Positions 22,404 to 35,420 of a DNA stretch of 64,000 bases are shown here, piece by piece. A model generated the notes under the pieces. The model saw only the letters and a list, made by a program, of their open reading frames with translations. It was not told the DNA's origin and did not search any database. Source of the stretch: Glossina fuscipes. Its lineage: Eukaryota; Arthropoda; Insecta; Diptera; Glossinidae. The position numbers and the translations under genes are program-made. Numbering within the stretch: the stretch's first letter is position 1; the number at the start of each line of letters is the position of its first letter. The DNA lies in contig NW_023998417.1 of NCBI RefSeq assembly GCF_014805625.2, positions 2,826,194-2,890,193 of the forward strand. Reading direction: 5' to 3'.

Positions 22404-23147
22404 ATGTATGATATTCTCTTTAAGCCAGTCACGTGTCTATCCTCTCGCTATTTACGTCAAGTTCGTCTGGGCGGCGCTGTACCAGTTGGAACAGGAGCCC
22501 TATACAAGTGCCTATGTGGCGGCTTTGGTCGCCCCTCATGTCCCGATAAAGTTCGTTATGGTTTCATACCCGAAGAATGGTTTACAATGTTTTATAAGAA
22601 AACTGGTGCGACTGGACCCTATGCATTTGGATTGGGTTTACTCACCTATTTACTCTCCAAAGAGATTTATGTATGTAATCATGAATTTTATAGAGGCATC
22701 TCGATGGCTATATTGTCTATAGCAGCTGTAAAAAAACTTGGCCCACCTCTTGCTAGATATCTTGATAACGAGGTGGATAAGATCGAGAATTATTGGAAGC
22801 AAGCACGTTTGACTGAATTAAATGAATTGCAAGCATTAATAGACGGTGAACTCAATGAACAATGGCGCGCGAATGGCAATATATTGCTAATGGAAGTCAA
22901 AAAACTTAATATACATTTGCAAATAGAGGCCGCTTATCGGAAAGCGTTAATGGAATGTTATAAGGAAGTGAAACGTCGTCTCGATTATCAAGTTGCTTTG
23001 GAGAGTGTTCAACGTCGTCTTAATCGAAAAAATATGATACTTTGGATGATAAAGGAAATGAGCCAGGAATTACCCGACGCGGATGAAGAAAAATTGGAAA
23101 AACTAAAAGGCGATGTAAGCGCCATGTCTTTACAAGTTCAAATATGA
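22404..23147 (+). CDS. ATPsynB: Mitochondrial ATP synthase subunit b, divergent intronless copy (247 aa)
   Basis: Subunit b is the peripheral-stalk component of mitochondrial F1Fo ATP synthase; it is anchored in the inner membrane and braces F1 against rotation. Residues 1-45 are basic and hydroxylated with no acidic residue after Asp3, as expected for a mitochondrial presequence. The conserved core follows at 50-90 (VRYGFIPEEWF, YKKTGATGPYAFGLGLLTYL, SKEIYV) with membrane segments at about 73-90 and 98-116. A long amphipathic charged helix, the stator arm, covers 120-215, including KIENYWKQARLTELNELQAL and EVKRRLDYQVALESVQRRLN. Length fits the family (about 240-250). The ATG context is CAAATATGT and an in-frame TGA ends the gene. 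The gene has no intron, and its presequence and tail are divergent, while the fly housekeeping gene is much more conserved. A retro-derived paralogue, like the known testis-biased intronless b-like gene of Drosophila, is likely but inferred. The frame is fully intact, so it is not an obvious pseudogene. Confidence 0.93.
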   Translation: MYDILFKPVTCLSSRYLRQVRLGGAVPVGTGALYKCLCGGFGRPSCPDKVRYGFIPEEWFTMFYKKTGATGPYAFGLGLLTYLLSKEIYVCNHEFYRGISMAILSIAAVKKLGPPLARYLDNEVDKIENYWKQARLTELNELQALIDGELNEQWRANGNILLMEVKKLNIHLQIEAAYRKALMECYKEVKRRLDYQVALESVQRRLNRKNMILWMIKEMSQELPDADEEKLEKLKGDVSAMSLQVQI

Positions 23148-23294
23148 AGAAATTCTCTTCTTTTATTTAGATACATACACATATGAGAATTTTTGCGGAT
23201 GTCATTGCTTTTTAATTTTTTTTTTTTTTTTTTTTTCTTTTTTTTTTTTTTTGTTAATTTTTATGAATGCAAAAATTATTTTATAAATATACCA

Positions 23295-23300
23295 ATTAAA
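23295..23300 (+). terminator. Candidate polyadenylation signal of the ATP synthase b gene
   Basis: ATTAAA, the commonest variant hexamer, lies 148 bp after the stop codon and after two poly-T tracts (23217-23252). No AATAAA occurs between the stop and this point. Confidence 0.35.
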
Positions 23301-23793
23301 ATTTGAAATTTTTCAAGCAATTCAAGTCAAGACATTGGTATTAAGGCTTGTGGTCAAATGTTCTCTATAGCTGTCACATGTTTTTTTTAATTATATCAAA
23401 ACGTCAACATAATGAATTCTTAATTGCGTGAAATGTTTATGATTAATCAGTCAGTGTCGTTTATGAGATGTGTGGCTTATATATTTCGTAGGCAAATTTA
23501 AATACAAAATGTACGAGTTTGTGTTTAAGGGCTTGAGAGCATGAAATATTGGAAAGGTTTTGAAAAATCTTGATCTGTTTACACAGATAAGACTAATTTT
23601 CCATTCGTCATCCATTTAAATAATTTCTACCATTTAAAAACCCACTTACATTGAGACAAGCAGATAGAAGGGCAATTCCTTGACATTCACTCAGGCTTGC
23701 AAGCTACGAGACTGATTGTCATTGGCGTGTTTCTTTGTATTACATTTAGAACGATACAATTTATTAATCAAAGATAAAGCCGGGCAAGCGAGC

Positions 23794-23832
23794 CACACAC
23801 ATACACACACACATACACACACACACACACAT
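23794..23832. repeat. (AC)n microsatellite with AT interruptions
   Basis: AC units broken by ATAC at two points. Confidence 0.95.
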
Positions 23833-24486
23833 GGAGTGTTGACTGTGAGAGATACGTTTAAGTTCTGGATTCTGAAAAAAAGGCGAAATTACTTCACAAG
23901 TAACCGAATATTTCTACTCAGCATCGTTCTTTTATTTTCTGCACTCTTTCGAAAAAATAATTTGTAACCATAGCTTATCTTCTCGTTTGTTCGCCATCAT
24001 TACACAAATTCACCTATGAAGTGTTGACGATTTGTAAAATATACCGCAAAGAACAATTCACTAAATAAAAAAATAACCAAATTTTAAGAGCAGCAGTGTG
24101 AGTAGAAAAACAGACGTGACTTGCGTTAGAAAAATTCATTTCATATATATATCTGTGCATGTACGTATCTGCAAACTGTTTTTATTTATTGTTGTGAATA
24201 TGTATGTAGAAGGCCATGAATGATGTATGTGTTCAGTTTAGGATAAATTTAAAGCATCATTGACTGCCTACATCATTGAAGTATACGCCCTTCAGCAACA
24301 ACTGCATTTATGCATGCATGTCTACGGAATAATTTGCTCCTTTCGTTATCGTAACAACTCATCTTTCCCAAAAAACCAAAGCAAAAAAGTCTAGCAAAAC
24401 GTCATTTTTATAAGATCTCTATTATATTTTATCAAGTTTTACAAACGTAATAATAACATTAGTTAAAAATTTATCACAATGCACGT

Positions 24487-24489
<3 letters not shown>

Positions 24490-24528
<39 letters not shown>
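24490..24528. repeat. (AT)n microsatellite
   Basis: About 19 AT units. Confidence 0.95.
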
Positions 24529-24531
<3 letters not shown>

Positions 24532-24770
24532 AAAAATGTATTTAAAAAGAAAAATGTATTTCTTTGCATTGGTGGACGACGTTAGTCATGCCTGATGAGT
24601 TTTTGGATTTTACTCAAACAAAAACGGGGCAAACAATTTTTTCTTTTTTCCTCCTTTTCATCATTTATTGCGGATATGCCATGAAAAGCATATATAATAC
24701 ATGGAAATAGAAAACTATACTGCATAACCACAATAAATATTCTATGTGCATTTTAAGTAGGCAATATGAA

Positions 24771-24815
24771 CGCTCCAATATTCTTAGTTCTCACTAGTGT
24801 CTACATATTGGAGCG
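24771..24815. repeat. 11 bp inverted repeat with a 23-base loop
   Basis: CGCTCCAATAT and ATATTGGAGCG pair perfectly around a loop containing CTCACTAGTG. Confidence 0.7.
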
Positions 24816-26479
24816 ATGCTTAAGAAAATGTTTCATGTTCAAAAAGGTTTTTCGAAAAGACGTACAACGCATAACACATAACAAGCCTTAACGTAGCGTA
24901 TGCAAAATATATACCGCGAACTTTGATGAGTTAATTTTACGACGTACGTGGTACGATTCGTTATAAAAATGAAAACATTTTAAACCTACTTAACGAGCAA
25001 CTGGGAACATAAATAGATGTACTTAGCGCAAAAATAAATAAATAAATAAATAAATTAAAAAGCATTTATAATTTTAAGTTAAAAAATTTGCAAAGATCGA
25101 AATGAATGTAGAGTCAGTAACATCAGTATTTAAAAACCAGAGACTCAACCATATCAAAAATGAATTAATGACCAGTCCAATGAATATACTTTTAATGTTC
25201 CATAAATTATATATAAAAAAAGAAGAAGAAAATCGTACCGGAAAACGAAACTATACACTTTGGTTTTGTAGAAATGACTTTATATTTATGGTTAAAATGT
25301 ACATATATTTGTTTAGATATTGTTCTATGTACTTGCACTACATATATAAATTCTATAAATTCATATTTTTAATTATTTACCATACAATACTGTAAACGCA
25401 TCTGCACAAACGACTTGTACATTATTTACATTCTTGTGGCAAAGTATGCATTTTTTTCTTAATTTTTTTTTTTTTTTTTTTTTTTTTGTTTTTTTGGTAC
25501 CTTTTTGTGACCAACATGTTGTTTGGGAGAATACAAATGTATTCGGGAACAAATACAAGTAAGTGTAAGGTGTAACTCAATTAGAATGTATTCTCTCTCT
25601 AATGTATGTGGCATTCGTGCATTAAAAAGTGTTGTTATGTTGAATAACCAACGACACGTATTTTTACTCTCTCGTTTTATGGGTAACATACCATATTAAA
25701 TTTACATAAACGAAAGAAAAGAACACATAAAATAGTCAGTTAGTTTATGCTTAGTAAACCAACTAAAAAATAAAATTGAGAAAAATTCCATTACTTTACG
25801 CTTCACATATGGAAATGAAAATAAAAAAAAAAAATAAAAAAAATGCATTTTAAAATATTTTTATGACAAAATTTTAAGTTTACTTTATCAACATTTTCTG
25901 GAGTAAATTAAACAAAAAAAGAAATTTTTTTTTAAATATCATCAAATCAATTTATTAATTAATTAGTTAAAAGACATAAATAATTAATTTTAAAATCAAA
26001 TTTCCAATTAAGCAAAAATGTGGCACAAATTTGACTAAACATTAGTAATATCTGCGAAAAAAGAACAAACGAAGCTGTTCTATGCAATTCGAGATCTATG
26101 CAGATCGAGAGAATCTTTAGAAAATTTTGAAATTTTTGCTTTTTTTTTTTTTTTCTTTTTGCAAAAGTTATTTAACCTCGTCAAAGTTCTTTCCCTTTCT
26201 TTATTTCCTTCATTTTTTTTTTTTTTTTTTTTTTTGCATCGCGATTACTTGTCATGTTCATCCCAATTGTCTTTATATTCTAGAATTCACTTCAATTCAA
26301 AACTTTTTCATACATTGTACTTGAATCATAGAAAAAAATTTTAATATAAAGAAGTACACAAATAATAATAGCATTAAATATAACAAATATTGGCTGTCAC
26401 CGAATCTCTAATGCCCATCTCCGATTTTCGTAAGAAAAGCTTAAAAAAAAAAAAACAAAAACTTAAGTACAAATTTATA

Positions 26480-26890
26480 TCGTTTGTCTGACCCAGATAT
26501 CTCCATTTGTCACCACAACAATTAGTAGACAGATGGACAGACGACCTGACCTATGATGCTAATCAATAATATGTAGTCTTTAGTAAGTCTCCGAAGCTTC
26601 TCTCTAATTATTGCAAAAGGTTTTCACAACAGAGTGCAATTTTTGAGAAGGCGTGGTCGAATCTTTCTATTTTTGCACATTTGATGTATGATTGTCCGTA
26701 CAGTGTAAATGCAAATTTTCATCAATTGTATTTTTCGTTGTTTACATATGCAGCAAGCTTTCTTCCAGGCAGACGGACAAGCGGACATTCCTGAATCGGG
26801 TTAGAATTTGACTTTACTTTATGGGGGTCTCCGAATGTATTGCATTCCGCTTTAACACACAGAATATGCCATTTATCCTGCTTTAATGGA
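26480..26890 (+). mobile_element. Family 2 element(s), degraded, possibly two fragments
   Basis: GACAGATGGACAGACG near 26530 and GCAGACGGACAAGCGGACAT near 26770 each precede a TTAGAATTTGA or TCTCCGAA-type block, so two partial copies in tandem or one rearranged copy are possible. Confidence 0.4.
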
Positions 26891-27946
26891 TATGAAAAGA
26901 TGAAAGAAAGAGTTTTCTACAAAATACTTCACTTGGATTTTCTATGAATTTGTCGAGAGATATTTCCTTGAGTTGCAAAGGTCAAATATACTTTCGTTTC
27001 TCCCTCCCTGTGTTGCGTTTTATTTGTATTAAGATGGCAAAGAGTCTTTGCTCACAATATCATTTCACACCATATATGTATAGATATAATAAAATCTTTT
27101 CCATAAGAAAGATAAATGTATGAAAAGAAAAAAAAAAAGAAAAAAAAAGTCATTTTGAACCCTTGAGGAATTCCTGTCATAAATAAAAACTAAACTCTTC
27201 TAAGAGATAAACATTCAACGCTCTGCTCTAAATAAACTACAATTTTTCTTGATTATCTCTTGATGCTTATGTTAACAACTGCATTACACATACAACACAA
27301 TAACAGTATGTTCGCAAACAGTATGGTTAAATGTTTGCATAAAAAATTTCTTACAGATATATTACTCGAAGCGAGAAAAAAAACAAAAACTTTCGTTAGT
27401 TATGAGCGAGTGAGTAAACGCAAAGCATTTATGAAATTATTTAAGTTTTATTTATGTAGCCTTCCATCATCTTACATTATCATAACAAGCTTTTATACCA
27501 TTGTAAGGGATATTCAATTATGGATTACCATCATCACCGCAACATACCGTTAATAGAAACTAAGCAAAAAAAAAAAAAAACCAAGAGTACAGAGAGAGTA
27601 ATAAATAAAACTATCGTAAATAGCTTGAGGCTATTGGCACTAAATGTTTACTGTAAATGATACAGAATTGTGAGTACAACGAGAAGCATACTATAAAGCA
27701 TTTGCATTTACAAAGCGCTTGAGTAGACATTTTGGGAGGAGATTGACCTGCTTTAGTTACTCATATACACATACACTTTATTATAATATTATAAAAAGGC
27801 ATTCACATAAAAACGTTTCTTTCCCATTTCCCTCTCAACACACGTCAGGGAGAATAAGTAACAATAAGTTTCAAACTAAACAAAAAAAACAAAAAAAAAT
27901 TAATTCTTTTCGGAAAAATCAAACGAAGAAATAAATTTTAATTTAA

Positions 27947-28592
27947 ACAAGTAGTAAAATTACATTTCACTGCAATCGAATCTTTTGTACCCACCACTTT
28001 TATCTCCAGAAAAGAAATCAAAGAAAATGAACTTTCGATACACAATAATATTTGTTGCTAATAGCCACGGATTTTTTCCATTTCCATTTTGGATATTTGA
28101 AGGAATTAGGGTAGAATATATGAATTTCATTTTTTTTTTTTAGAGATATATTCGTTTTGTCAAAACATTTGCATCACTCAAGAGGAGGATGCATTAAAGA
28201 CCCCACAAAGTATATATATGCCTGATCAGCATCGATTTAAGCATGTCCGTCTCTCCGTTTGTGTAAAGTCTGCTGTAAATTTTCTCTTGGTCGCAAAAAT
28301 GAAGCTAGCGACTTCAAACTAGACAAAAACATTGGCGGCTCCTGTATACAGGTTAATATTGAAAATGGGCCAAAGGACACGCTCTAAGTTGCAGCAAGAA
28401 ATGAGAGCACATTTGCTTGCTGCTCGTTACTCATGAACTGCAATAAGTTTCCACTTTTATCCTACAATGAAAGAAAAAAGGTAGCCACGCCCCCACATTA
28501 ATATGAAATCTCGAATTATTAGTTTTCGCCTTTTTTACGATAAAGACAATAAGTATCGTTCGGTCAAAGCCGAACATAATGTTCTTACTTGT
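27947..28592 (-). mobile_element. Family 2 non-autonomous element, complete copy (646 bp)
   Basis: Ends are imperfect inverted repeats: ACAAGTAGTAAAATTACATT at the left, and at the right the reverse complement of ACAAGTAAGAACATTATG. The interior on the minus strand contains GGACATGCTTAAATCG and a TATATACTTTGTGGGGTC block, a motif style seen widely in fly dispersed repeats. No coding frame is present. This is the reference copy for the family in this window. Confidence 0.6.
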
Positions 28593-30919
28593 CTTCAATT
28601 ATTAGCAATGTAGCGCCGACGCGAACTGTGCAAACTAAAACACTATGAGTTTCTAGCTTTAGTACCCACTGTAACTTAGTCTTCAGATAGCTACCGATAG
28701 AAGAAACTTTTAGTATCTTGACTGTAATTGCTTTGACATGCTTTTGCCGATTCTCGTCATTTACGTCATCAGACGCCTTAAAAGTGCCTCATGACATTTG
28801 AGGTGCACAGGCAGAAATTCAGGTGAGCGGTGATTGTTGTAGCTCAGACATTTTGGCACCGAACCAGGCAAGCTTTTTCCTGTAATCAACCTTCTGCAAG
28901 TATCGGATGCGTAAATATAACTAAAAGATTTTTCAAAACTTGACGTAGCTCATATCATTATATCTTAATGATTGCCACTGCGAGACCTCTCCATGTCAGA
29001 GTGCAATCTTGTATGTTTTATGCCAAAGTATTGGTAACGCAATGCTCATCATTTTTTTATATGTTTTGAGAGTGATTCTTAAGCTTTGTAGGGAAGAAAA
29101 AGTTTAATTAAAATTCTTTATAATTATAAAATCGCAAATAAAAATTTTTTTCTATTTAACACACACACACATATGCATATCCATACATTTGTATAAGATG
29201 TACTTTAGAATGCAAAAAAAAAATTTTTGTTCTAAACTCGTTAAAAGTTGTCTGCGAATGTTTTGTATAATAAAAAAACATTTTTTTTTTTTTTTTGGCA
29301 CAACAACACTCATGCAAAACAAATTATGAATTGAAAATTAATTTTTTTTTTAACAAATTTTAGTAACAAGGCTGGCGCTATGGTTTTAAAAGCAAATGTG
29401 TTGAGGGATGTTATCACTTTTTGCTACCGCAACCTCTCTTTAAAATGAATTAGATACACTTAGCGATCAACGTAGAGATTAATAGCCGTAAACGATTTTC
29501 ACGATGCCTAATTGCCAGAAGACTGCATAGGGGGAAAAATTATTGCAGCAAAGGTTTTCTATTACTGAACGCCGTCCATTACGTGACGGGTTAACAATGT
29601 CAGTTCCTTTCGAAGAGCTTTAACTATACAACTAAAAATCATATCAATCCATTAGTTCTCCAACGATCTTGCAGCATTATTTTTTTCTACCCTTATCAAG
29701 CAAAACAAATCAGATATGTAAGTTCAATGATAGTTCAGTAGATGAGAAATTATTTTTCTCTTAATTTTCCCCGAACTTAGCATGAATTTTATCGCATTAC
29801 CGACTATGCTGATTAGCAATTTTTGGTTATTTTAAAGTAAGCAGGAAACGATGTGATCGCCTGCCGCCATTGCCCGCTACTCGATTACAAAATGCAAAAA
29901 TCTAAATTTTCCTCACTGTTGACTAATTCAAATTATTTCATTATAAAATATTTACATAATATCGATAAATGTATTTAGCGCTCATTAGATTGCCATCAGC
30001 TATTTTTGCAAATTATACAGATTTGTGATCTTTTTTTAAAACGAGGTCGTTTCAATGTTTTTAATGAATTATATTTTCTTTTCTTTTTTTTTTTTCTCTG
30101 ACAAAGAATCCCGCCCTGTGCAACGTCGAGAGAGATAAAGCAGAAGGCGTTTATTGTTAAGTCGCCCGAAGCTTGTACGGATTACTTGATGAATTCTTTG
30201 CGGCGTATTTCCAAGTATTAAATAAAATATGACACGTTTTCGTCTCTCAAATAAAAATTTCTTTCCTCGAATTTTCAAAATTTAATATTCTATTGAATCC
30301 TTTGACAATTGACTCATTACTTGTTTGAATTGTTGAGTATTTTTCGGAATTAAAAATGACATTCAAGCATTTAAATCAAAATGCCGTTATTATAATGAGA
30401 AAGGCATGAGATTTGCTTGATTTAAAGTTTTGATCTGATTTTTATTGAAAACAAGTATTACTCAGAGAAGAGAATTAAATTATATTCTTATATGTGTGAG
30501 TGAGAAAGAAAAAGTTCATGTCAACATTAGATCATTACTTAGATAATGCATTGATAAATATCTTGATTACCATCAACAATATCGTTTGTCACTGCTTAAT
30601 TGCAGATCAAGGGCAAATAACATTTTAATGCTGTAAACGAATGCAAATGTATAGCAAGTGTGCTTAAAAGACGGCTACATGATCGCAATGGACACAACCA
30701 TACATACGAATTTGGAAATATATATATGTGCATGCAGGTGTGCTTATACGCAGCATGCCGGGAAATTACGTGAAATCTTCCAATAAAAATAGGAAAGAAA
30801 AACCAGATTTGAGAAAGTACTTCAACACCATCAGTAATAATAGTTGTTGTAGCATCACCTAACTGTTAGTAGTAATAACGTAATTGTTAGCCGCATCATA
30901 CTAGTAGCACCGGAAGCAG

Positions 30920-31002
30920 TTATAATAATAATAATAGTGGTAGCAGTAGTAGTAGTAGTAGTAACAGAGACAGTCACAGTAGTCGTAGCAACAATAATAA
31001 TA
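30920..31002. repeat. Compound trinucleotide repeat (ATA/AGT)
   Basis: Runs of ATA then AGT units (TAGTAGTAGTAGTAG), with further AAT units to about 31002. Confidence 0.85.
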
Positions 31003-31590
31003 ATAGCATTTCGGCATACGTAGCGATAATCATATTATTTTTTTGATATCGATTTCATTTCACTAATAGTAGAAGCAGTGATAGCATTAGTCGGTGATAT
31101 AAATGATAAAACTTTTTTCCCATACTATAATCAATAGTTATTAAATTAAATTAAATTAAAAAAAAAACAAAAAAAATCACAATAAAATGCGTATAATGCG
31201 TATTGGGAAACTCTTTCAAAATGCACGGTCATGTATGAAATCCATTAATTTCACTCATCTTTACTTGATGACGAAAATTTCGAAATTCTCTAAAGAAATA
31301 AATCCCATGTACACGCGTATGTATGAATGCTTGATTTATAAATGAGATATTCGATTTTTGTTTTTCTTTCCAATAAATTACCAGAGCGCACACACATATT
31401 AAACTTAAAAGACCTCATTTGTGATTTAAACAAAGTGCGAAGTGAATAAATGTCACTAGGGAAGAAGAAGAAAGAAACGGAAAAAAAAATGAAACGAATT
31501 TCAAATGCTTTGCTCATTTTCGGTTTTGATAGCGTAATTTAAGTTAATGCTAAATGTCTTTGAGTTTATTTATTTTATTCTTGTCCGTCC

Positions 31591-31616
31591 CCCTCTCTCT
31601 CTCTCTCTCTCTCTCT
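31591..31616. repeat. (CT)n microsatellite
   Basis: About 12 CT units; on the other strand a GAGA array. Confidence 0.95.
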
Positions 31617-32362
31617 TCGCCCGTTTGAATGCTATCTCATATCAATTGATGTGATCTCATTTATCAATATATCAACTACAGAACTATTTGTTAATATTAT
31701 TAATGGTGTATATGTGTGTGTGGAATTTTATTTCTTTCATTTCCGTTCAACATTCCTTTCCTCCTCTTCCTCTTGTGCATTTCATTTAATTCCTTGCTAT
31801 CGCTTGTGGTCACAATAATGGTTGTTTCTTTGCAAATATTTGACATTTACACATATATATATATGTTTTTTTTGTTTGTTTTTTTTTTTTTCTGTTTTGA
31901 TTGATTTAATGCTTTTTGTCAGGATTAAAAATAAAAAAGTCATCTCTTTTGCTATACTCTATACGAAATGAATGAAAAAGTTTGATGATTATGTAGTGTA
32001 GTATATAAGTTCATTTAAAATGAATTGTTTACTTAGCTAGCTTTCTTCGTCCAATAATTCCATGCGATAATGGAGTTGTGAAGTTCAATTTAGAGCAAAT
32101 GTAGAAATCGAATTAATTTTTTTTAATCCCTTTCGCTTGACTGCATTAATCTCGATTCTCGATTAATCTGACTTAACTTCCTTTCGTTTACCGAAGGACA
32201 ATGAAATTTGATTTTCGATTAAATTTCTTTAAATTCCATTATTATTAAAAAATTATTGAATAATTAATTATTTAGTAATATTTTATATAATAAAAATAAA
32301 ATCTCTTTAAGCAAATAAAACTTTTCTTTACTTTCACTGAGCTTTAATTAAAAATAAATAAG

Positions 32363-32712
32363 AACATTACAGTTAGGCAAGGGCGACCATTAATTATCCT
32401 CCATTACATCACAATTCTTATTTTTGCCTGAATCGTTATATGGGGAATGGTCGTCAAAGTGGACCAATTCAAATCATTTTCAATAGCGTTGCTACTTGGT
32501 TCAAAACAAGTCACTGCATCAATTTTCATTAAAAATATCTCAAGAAGTGTCAGCTATAGCTTGAACACAAATTTACGGAGAGACTTTCTAAGATCAATTC
32601 AGCTTATGATTCTGAATCGATTGGTATAATAAGAAATGGATCTATCTTAAGTCCTTCTGCATCTGTTACTTATGTCCTCGCTAACTTAATATGCCTTGTG
32701 GTGTATGGTCAA
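32363..32712 (+). mobile_element. Family 1 non-autonomous element, internally deleted copy
   Basis: Aligns with 10700-11268 from the start (CATTACAGTTAGGCAAGGGC) through the interior (TCATTTTCAATAGCGTTGCT and the TCTGAATCGATTGGTATAAT segment) to CTTGTGGTGTATGG. It overlaps a 60-codon chance frame that I do not count as a gene. Confidence 0.55.
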
Positions 32713-33720
32713 TCAATATATTCGAATACCATTTCTTCTTCTTCTTCTTCTCATTTATCCTTTTCGCTCTCTTTGTACAAACATTTTTTTCGAGAAAGGC
32801 ATAGTCACTCACAAAGCATTTTTTTTTTTTTTTTTTGTTTATAGCTTTTCTTCGATAACAAGAATTAATATTAGAGAGATTTTTAATATTAAAAATATTC
32901 TTAAAGGAATAAGAAGAAGACAAATTATTTCCTCTAACGATTAAATGACTGATACACAGCTGTTGTTAACCTCTATTTGGTGAAATATTGAGATGAAGTT
33001 TTCAAGTATGGTTAAGAATTATTTAAAAACTGTTTTATAAATTTTTAAAACCAAAAAGAAATTTATTTAAAGTTAACTCATGACTGCAATGAAAAAAGAA
33101 AAAATTTTAGTTTCAATGAACAGTGAAACATTTTTATCGCAACAAATGTGCAGAAAATATATATGTTTGCAGGGTTGCATTTGAAGTAATATTTTCAAAA
33201 AATTGCAAAATTTATTGACTAACAAAAACTAATTACGATAGAAAATCGAAAAATACAAGGATCAGAGCCGATGAACATCATTTGCAATTGCTATGCGTAA
33301 AGTCGTTAGATACACATGTCACGGCAAGTTAAAGGATTTAAAGGCAAACAAATACAAAAGTGCATTAAATGAAAATAAACCTATTTGTGTTGTTGCTACT
33401 CATGCTTGACTATGTTGTTGACTGGAATCCCATGAATTTTTATTTAATTTTCAAATAAATTAAATCAATGAAGTTTTTAAAAAAATAAAACACGAACCCT
33501 TTACCCTGTTTAAACTCACGCACAGACAATAAACGACTGCTGTCATATGAACACACATATGTATACGTACGTATGTATATAAACGCACAAATATGCTTGC
33601 CTATGTCCATCCGGAGATCCAAACTTACCATTTACTGTTACGTGAACTGTCAATAACATTTAAAATGTAAAAAAATAACAAAGCCTTTGCTTCTCGGACC
33701 TTCCGTTTCCCTTTTTCATT

Positions 33721-33721
<1 letters not shown>

Positions 33722-33772
<51 letters not shown>

Positions 33773-33813
33773 CTCGCTCTCTCTTTCTCCCTCTCTCTCT
33801 TTCGCTCTCTCTC
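33722..33813. repeat. Long (CT)n array
   Basis: About 90 bp of CT repeats with TCGCTC interruptions towards the 3' side; the longest GAGA-type array in the window. Confidence 0.95.
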
Positions 33814-33967
33814 ATCCTGTCAGACTCACTTGAACTATTTTTCTTTTCTCTCCTATCGTTACTTTACTTTTCTATTAAATAATTACTCGGTTTGTTGTTG
33901 ATGAACAAAAAGTTAAAATTGTATTTATTTGTTTGTTTTTATAAAAGTTAATTTATTGTGCTCGTCT

Positions 33968-33993
33968 ATGTATGTATGTATGTATGTATGTAT
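33968..33993. repeat. (GTAT)n microsatellite
   Basis: Six tetranucleotide units. Confidence 0.9.
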
Positions 33994-35342
33994 TTATTAT
34001 GCGTAAAGCTTTAACAACGACTTTTAGCTACTGCAAGTATGACTACTTTTATGAATGATTGATGTAACTCTTAACCGTAAAATTCTACAAATATCGAACC
34101 ATTTTTCAAGGCGCTCGCTAAGAAAGCAGAGTATGACTCCCACTTTTGTATCATCTATCGGAAAATTTGCTTTCTAGGCAAATGGGCTCTCGGGTTGGCA
34201 AGGTATTTAGTTAGTTTAGTGGAAGACGGCCGAAAAGATATTTCATTTCTGTTGCAAACAGTCGTCTGTCAGTCTTAGCTCTGTACATTGCTTACATTTG
34301 CATATATTCCATTAAAATTCACTTAACACAAAAGCGCTTCCATCAAAAAGTCATTTAAGATACCAGATACTATTTTGTATATTGTGTATATGTGTGTATG
34401 GTGTGTATATTTGCGTTTTGTTAAAAACATTTTTCGTTACACAATAAAATTTAATAATAAAAAATCATCTTTAATTGCTTCCACTTTTTGTTTAATTTGC
34501 TGCGATAACCAAACATTTAATCAACTGTACGCTGAATGTTGTTCAAAAACATGAAACGAACAAAAAACATAAAATTGATTTCTTTCGGGCTTAATGAATT
34601 TATTCATTCATTTTATTTATACGACTTTTAAATGAATTTATTTTTACTAAATCATTTCATTTTATTTTTCTCTTTTTTTTCCTTTTTTTTTTTTGGCTTT
34701 TTGTGTTTATACAAAAATAAAGAAAATTTATATGTATATGTGTAAAAAGGCGAATCATGAAAACTCATTTTCTCAGAAATCAGATAAATAGATTGATAGA
34801 TAAACAAGTTGATAATTGTGCTTGTGAATCCAATGCCTACTATATATATCCAGCTGACAAGCTAGAGATGACAATATGATGAATTGTCGCCTGTTTGTAT
34901 CTATTACAAAATAACTCTTCGAGATTTCCAAATTTCATTCATCGTGAAAGCATTCACAAAACCCAAAGGACCTTCAAATCATCTTAGGGATCTCGATAAA
35001 TTAAGACTGCATTCATATATTTGTCTCGTTCATTGCATTTATCTACGTTTGCTTTCTCTCATCTATTACTTATTTTATGAAGTCTTTAAAGCGTGTGTGT
35101 GTGTGTGTGTGTGGCTGTTACAAATGCATTGACAAAACAAGTTCACTTCTCATTTGTCGGTGCTGGTGGTTTTTTTTCTAAAATTGTAACTATTATTATT
35201 TTTTTCAATCTTTCCCAATACGTCCATCAACGGAGGTACTTTTGTGAAATTTGTTACGTGTCTTGTCTCAAATGTAACATGCAAGAGCGTATTGGCCGCT
35301 GAACAGTGAAATATGCTGCTCCTCGTTGCTTCTACTTGGGAC

Positions 35343-35374
35343 TCTCTTTCTTTCTTTCTTTCTTTCGTTCGCTT

Positions 35375-35419
<45 letters not shown>

Positions 35420-35420
35420 G
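35343..35420. repeat. Compound (CTTT)n and (CT)n array
   Basis: Five CTTT units followed by about 17 CT units. Confidence 0.95.

Larger units (their letters stand above)
23301..26479. other. Gene-free stretch
   Basis: Contains AC, AT and AAAT (25029-25056) microsatellites, the inverted repeat at 24771 and poly-T tracts. Open frames are short and unsupported. Confidence 0.55.
28593..32362. other. Gene-free stretch
   Basis: Trinucleotide repeats at 30.9 kb and a CT array at 31.6 kb. A candidate exon at 28771-28820 (CATCAG to TTCAG|GTGAGC) has stops in all frames. Confidence 0.55.

Noticed and set aside
22408..22722. 104-codon frame overlapping the ATP synthase b gene
   Set aside because: Shadow frame of the real gene in another reading frame.
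24490..24528. Regulatory palindrome
   Set aside because: A plain AT dinucleotide repeat, self-complementary by nature.
28771..28820. Exon between CATCAG and TTCAG|GTGAGC
   Set aside because: Stops in every frame.
33722..33813. CRISPR or satellite array
   Set aside because: Simple dinucleotide repeat with no spacers or unit structure; the organism is a eukaryote.
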